From Bryobacterales bacterium (GTDB taxonomy: Bacteria > Cyanobacteriota > Vampirovibrionia > Obscuribacterales > Obscuribacteraceae): a stretch of 8,024 bases of DNA. Made by a program: the position numbers and the translations under genes. Of this stretch, positions 6,238 to 8,024 are shown piece after piece. The stretch covers positions 1 to 8,024 of the forward strand of contig CAJCHQ010000215.1 in assembly GCA_903970295.1 (NCBI GenBank), read 5' to 3'. Position 1 is the first letter of the stretch; each line of letters starts with the position of its first letter. The notes under the pieces were generated by a model. The model ran no database searches, was not told where the DNA came from, and worked only from the letters and a program-made list of their open reading frames with translations.

Positions 6238-6942
6238 TTAGAGGGAGCTGCTTCTTAACGGCAGTTCTGCCTTCGAGACAAGCTGAGGCTTGACCGCTTT
6301 CTTCGCAGCTAACTGTTTTCTGTAATCTTCATACGGGAAATCTTCAACTGTTTTCTTCATGGCGATCAAGAACGGCTTGAAGTGATGCAAGCGCATTTCA
6401 GCATAAGCTTTTTCCATCGACCAGTTATTGACCAAACGCTGATAGATAGCGCACAGCGTGCCTGTGCGATCGGCTCCCTGGCGGCAGTGAACAAAGACCG
6501 CACCGCTTTCCGGATCTAAAGCGATGGTCAGAAATTTGGTAATTTTGTCGAGTGAAGGCTGCGAGAAACCCATGGGAATGTGGACATATTGCATTCCGAG
6601 TGTATGAGCCTTCTCTTCTTCGTGGGTGATGCCATCACCATCCATGCGCAAATCAACGACCGTATGAATACCGCTTTGTGCTAGTTTCTCTAACGTGTGG
6701 TCGGAGGGCTGCCCGCCGCGAAAGATTGTGTCCGATACTTTTCCGAAGTTGCTGATTTCAGCAGTAGCGAGAAGCTCTTGGCTGACATCCTGGGCTGACA
6801 CCATATTCGGTGCGCAAATGCTGCTCAACAAAACTGCGGCTAGTGAGAAGACAAATGAGGCACAACGTTTTGTGGTAAGAATCATAATCACCATGCACAG
6901 AATTTGGAAGGCTCTTGCGGAGTCTCTCTGCGACTCCATCAT
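6238..6942 (-). CDS. Exported dual-specificity-type (Cys-based) protein phosphatase
   Basis: A 234-residue protein with the protein-tyrosine-phosphatase P-loop VHCRQGADRTG: nucleophile Cys153 and phosphate-binding Arg159. Upstream are the family strands ISNFGKVSDTIFRGGQPSD (about 63-81) and TVVDLRMDGDG (94-104), and HIPMGFSQP before the general-acid region; the acid itself I cannot assign. The N-terminus has a signal peptide: Lys-Arg, a hydrophobic core FVFSLAAVLLSSI, and a likely cleavage after MVSA near residue 50, so the enzyme probably acts outside the cytoplasm. Start is uncertain. The ATG-ATG at 6942/6939 lies directly after an AGG, giving an unusually long n-region. ATGs at 6894 or 6885 (the latter after GGTGA) would give a conventional signal peptide. 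The outer start is reported. The lysine-rich C-terminus is outside the catalytic fold. Substrate unknown. Confidence 0.85.
   Translation of the reverse strand: MMESQRDSARAFQILCMVIMILTTKRCASFVFSLAAVLLSSICAPNMVSAQDVSQELLATAEISNFGKVSDTIFRGGQPSDHTLEKLAQSGIHTVVDLRMDGDGITHEEEKAHTLGMQYVHIPMGFSQPSLDKITKFLTIALDPESGAVFVHCRQGADRTGTLCAIYQRLVNNWSMEKAYAEMRLHHFKPFLIAMKKTVEDFPYEDYRKQLAAKKAVKPQLVSKAELPLRSSSL
6919..6937. repeat. Inverted repeat at the 5' end of the phosphatase gene
   Basis: GGAGTC (6919-6924) and GACTCC (6932-6937) form a six-pair stem with a seven-base loop. If translation starts at 6894 or 6885 this hairpin lies in the mRNA leader; if it starts at 6942 it is coding. Confidence 0.35.
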
Positions 6943-6970
6943 CCTAACATAGAAGTAGCGAAATCAGGTC

Positions 6971-7000
6971 ATTAAATTAATCAAGTCAAGTTCTGGTCAA
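6971..7000 (-). promoter_or_regulatory. Promoter candidate for the phosphatase gene
   Basis: On the minus strand: -35 TTGACC (6995-7000, 5 of 6), an 18-base spacer and -10 TTTAAT (6971-6976, 5 of 6). Transcription would start near 6964, about 22 bases before the outermost ATG at 6942 or about 70-80 before the inner ones. The -35 lies inside a cluster of TCAAG repeats. Confidence 0.45.
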
Positions 7001-7001
7001 G
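6981..7001. repeat. Three TCAAG direct repeats over the phosphatase promoter
   Basis: TCAAG occurs at 6981-6985, 6986-6990 and 6997-7001. The second and third start 11 bases apart, about one helical turn, and the repeats cover the spacer and -35 of the promoter candidate. This is consistent with a regulator-binding site, but five-base repeats in AT-rich DNA can arise by chance. Confidence 0.3.
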
Positions 7002-7140
7002 ATAAAGCCAGGCTGGCTCTCTTGGGGTTTTCAAGGTTGAGCTGAAATGGCCTATTACATTAAACATTGCCGGGTTTAAGTCGCGTTTTAATTGTGAAAA
7101 TAAGAAATCGGGGTCCGTCAAATCTAGTCTGCATGTCATG

Positions 7141-7189
7141 ATAATTTTGCCGCACCGACCTGACCGATTGATGGGAACAACAAAATTAT
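7141..7189. repeat. Spaced 9-bp inverted repeat
   Basis: ATAATTTTG (7141-7149) and CAAAATTAT (7181-7189) are exact reverse complements separated by 31 bases. Wobble pairs extend the stem a little outwards. It could be a structured leader or small RNA, or a pair of operator half-sites; no function is assigned. Confidence 0.4.
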
Positions 7190-7287
7190 TGCGATGAAAT
7201 CAGTTAAACATCGATTCGTGTATGTTGTGTGAATTGCAGAAATTATCGTGAGTCGATCGCAACAAGTATGAAAATATGAGAACGCTA

Positions 7288-7306
7288 TGAGGCGCTTCAG
7301 CGCTCA
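7288..7306 (-). terminator. Hairpin after the kinase gene, possible terminator
   Basis: Seven pairs (TGAGCGC with GCG-CTCA, one bulged base) around a four-base loop, about 50 bases beyond the kinase stop. The following minus-strand sequence has scattered Ts (GTTCTCATATTTTC) rather than a clean run, so termination is only plausible. Confidence 0.35.
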
Positions 7307-7354
7307 GTTCTAACGATAAGAAAAGTGGTGCCTGCAGTCGAGTTCGAGTTGTAG

Positions 7355-8024
7355 CTAATTCAACAGTTGGTCTTTCAGTGAGAGAGCTGAACTTATCCTG
7401 GTGTCTGAAATCAATTTGTTGAGCCGATTGGCCAGATCCCGAGCATTGAGGATGCGGTCATTCGCCAGATCTTGCGCGGTACATCTGCCGATCAGCTCAT
7501 CGAGTGCCTCAGTCACCGATGCATTTGTCAGCCGAGGATGAGACTCTGAAAGAGGCACTGGTTCCTTCGCTGTCGACAAGAAGTAGAGACAGCAACCGAG
7601 ACTGTAAATGTCACTCGCTTCGCAGGCTTTGCCCTTGAACTGTTCGGGCGCAACATAGGCTTGTTTGCCGATAGCGGTACCCGTGACATCACTAATCAAT
7701 TCATTGGCGGCGCCGAAATCGATCAGAAAGACCGTTAGACTTTCATCGATGATCAAATTATCCGGTGAGAGGTCGCGGTGCAGGATAGGGGGTGTAGCTG
7801 CGTGAAGGTAAGACAGTATATCTGTCAGCTGTTGAGCGACCGACAACAGGTCTCTATGGGAAAGAACTCCATAAAGCTGAATACGTTTGCGTGCGTTGTC
7901 TCCCGGGATGTGTTCCAAAACCAGATAATTACGGTCACCTTCGCTGAAATGATCGAGCACGCTTGCGATTCGCTTGTGTTTGCAATTTTTCAAAATCTGA
8001 TATTCACGCTCGAACATTTTCGCT
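7355..8024 (-). CDS. Eukaryotic-type Ser/Thr protein kinase, N-terminus beyond window
   Basis: The frame runs to the right edge, so the ATG at 8017 is probably internal; numbering from it gives 220 residues. What is present is the kinase fold from helix C onwards: Glu5 in FEREYQILKN, hinge YLVLEHIPG, catalytic loop HRDLSPDN with Asp82 and Asn87, metal-binding DFG at 100-102, YVAPEQ at 121-126, and DIYSLGCCLYFL with the conserved Asp136. The glycine-rich loop and catalytic lysine must lie beyond the edge. All visible catalytic residues are intact, so the enzyme is probably active in transferring phosphate from ATP to Ser/Thr. The protein ends shortly after the kinase domain, with no C-terminal membrane helix or PASTA repeats, so any regulatory domain would be N-terminal. 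Confidence 0.92.
   Translation of the reverse strand, partial: AKMFEREYQILKNCKHKRIASVLDHFSEGDRNYLVLEHIPGDNARKRIQLYGVLSHRDLLSVAQQLTDILSYLHAATPPILHRDLSPDNLIIDESLTVFLIDFGAANELISDVTGTAIGKQAYVAPEQFKGKACEASDIYSLGCCLYFLSTAKEPVPLSESHPRLTNASVTEALDELIGRCTAQDLANDRILNARDLANRLNKLISDTRISSALSLKDQLLN

Larger units (their letters stand above)
6943..7354. other. AT-rich 412-base spacer without a convincing gene
   Basis: Lies between the kinase stop and the phosphatase start, both on the minus strand. It is visibly richer in A and T than the flanking genes. It contains the phosphatase promoter candidate, three TCAAG repeats, a 13-base dyad AGCCAGGCTGGCT at 7006-7018, a 9-bp inverted repeat at 7141-7189 and a hairpin at 7288-7306. 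The longest start-to-stop frame noticed is 52 codons on the minus strand (6981-7139) without a ribosome site. Confidence 0.6.

Noticed and set aside
1..8024. CRISPR array, insertion sequence, tRNA or rRNA
   Set aside because: No regularly spaced repeats, no terminal inverted repeats with a transposase frame, and no recognisable tRNA or rRNA segment was seen on either strand.

Overview
The window is bacterial: dense genes on both strands, Shine-Dalgarno sites of the AGGAG type, GTG/TTG as well as ATG starts, and coding DNA of roughly balanced base composition (judged by eye). No rRNA, tRNA, CRISPR array, transposase or phage gene is visible. A eukaryotic-type Ser/Thr kinase, a secreted Cys-based phosphatase, an acyl-CoA dehydrogenase and S66 carboxypeptidases together would suit a large free-living genome. 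Something like Obscuribacterales/Melainabacteria is possible, but this is a guess that the sequence alone cannot confirm.

Layout. (1) 1-285, minus: 5' part of an acyl-CoA dehydrogenase gene that runs off the left edge. (2) 286-586: divergent spacer. (3) 587-2523, plus: two overlapping peptidase S66 (LD-carboxypeptidase/MccF-like) genes. The first has an intact Ser-Glu-His triad; the second has the fold motifs but has lost all three catalytic residues. (4) 2520-2855, minus: small unknown gene sharing a CTAG stop with the S66 pair. (5) 2856-3051: spacer with a small UUCG-loop hairpin and a 12-bp palindrome. (6) 3052-5659, minus: a two-gene unit read from about 5720 leftwards, an OppD/DppD-type peptide-transporter ATPase followed after 10 bases by the bifunctional NAD(P)HX repair enzyme Nnr. 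(7) 5830-6186, plus: small unknown helical protein, divergent from the ATPase. (8) 6238-6942, minus: exported dual-specificity-type phosphatase. (9) 6943-7354: AT-rich spacer with promoter-like and repeat elements but no convincing gene. (10) 7355-8024, minus: Ser/Thr kinase, its N-terminus cut off by the right edge.

How they may work together. The S66 pair points to trimming of murein peptides (or detoxification of peptide-nucleotides), and the OppD ATPase to peptide import; both could serve cell-wall peptide recycling, but they are separate transcription units, so the link is inference. Nnr is a general metabolite-repair enzyme. The phosphatase carries a signal peptide while the kinase fragment is cytoplasmic in type, so they need not share substrates. 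The most unusual feature is the catalytically dead S66 paralogue directly coupled to an active one.
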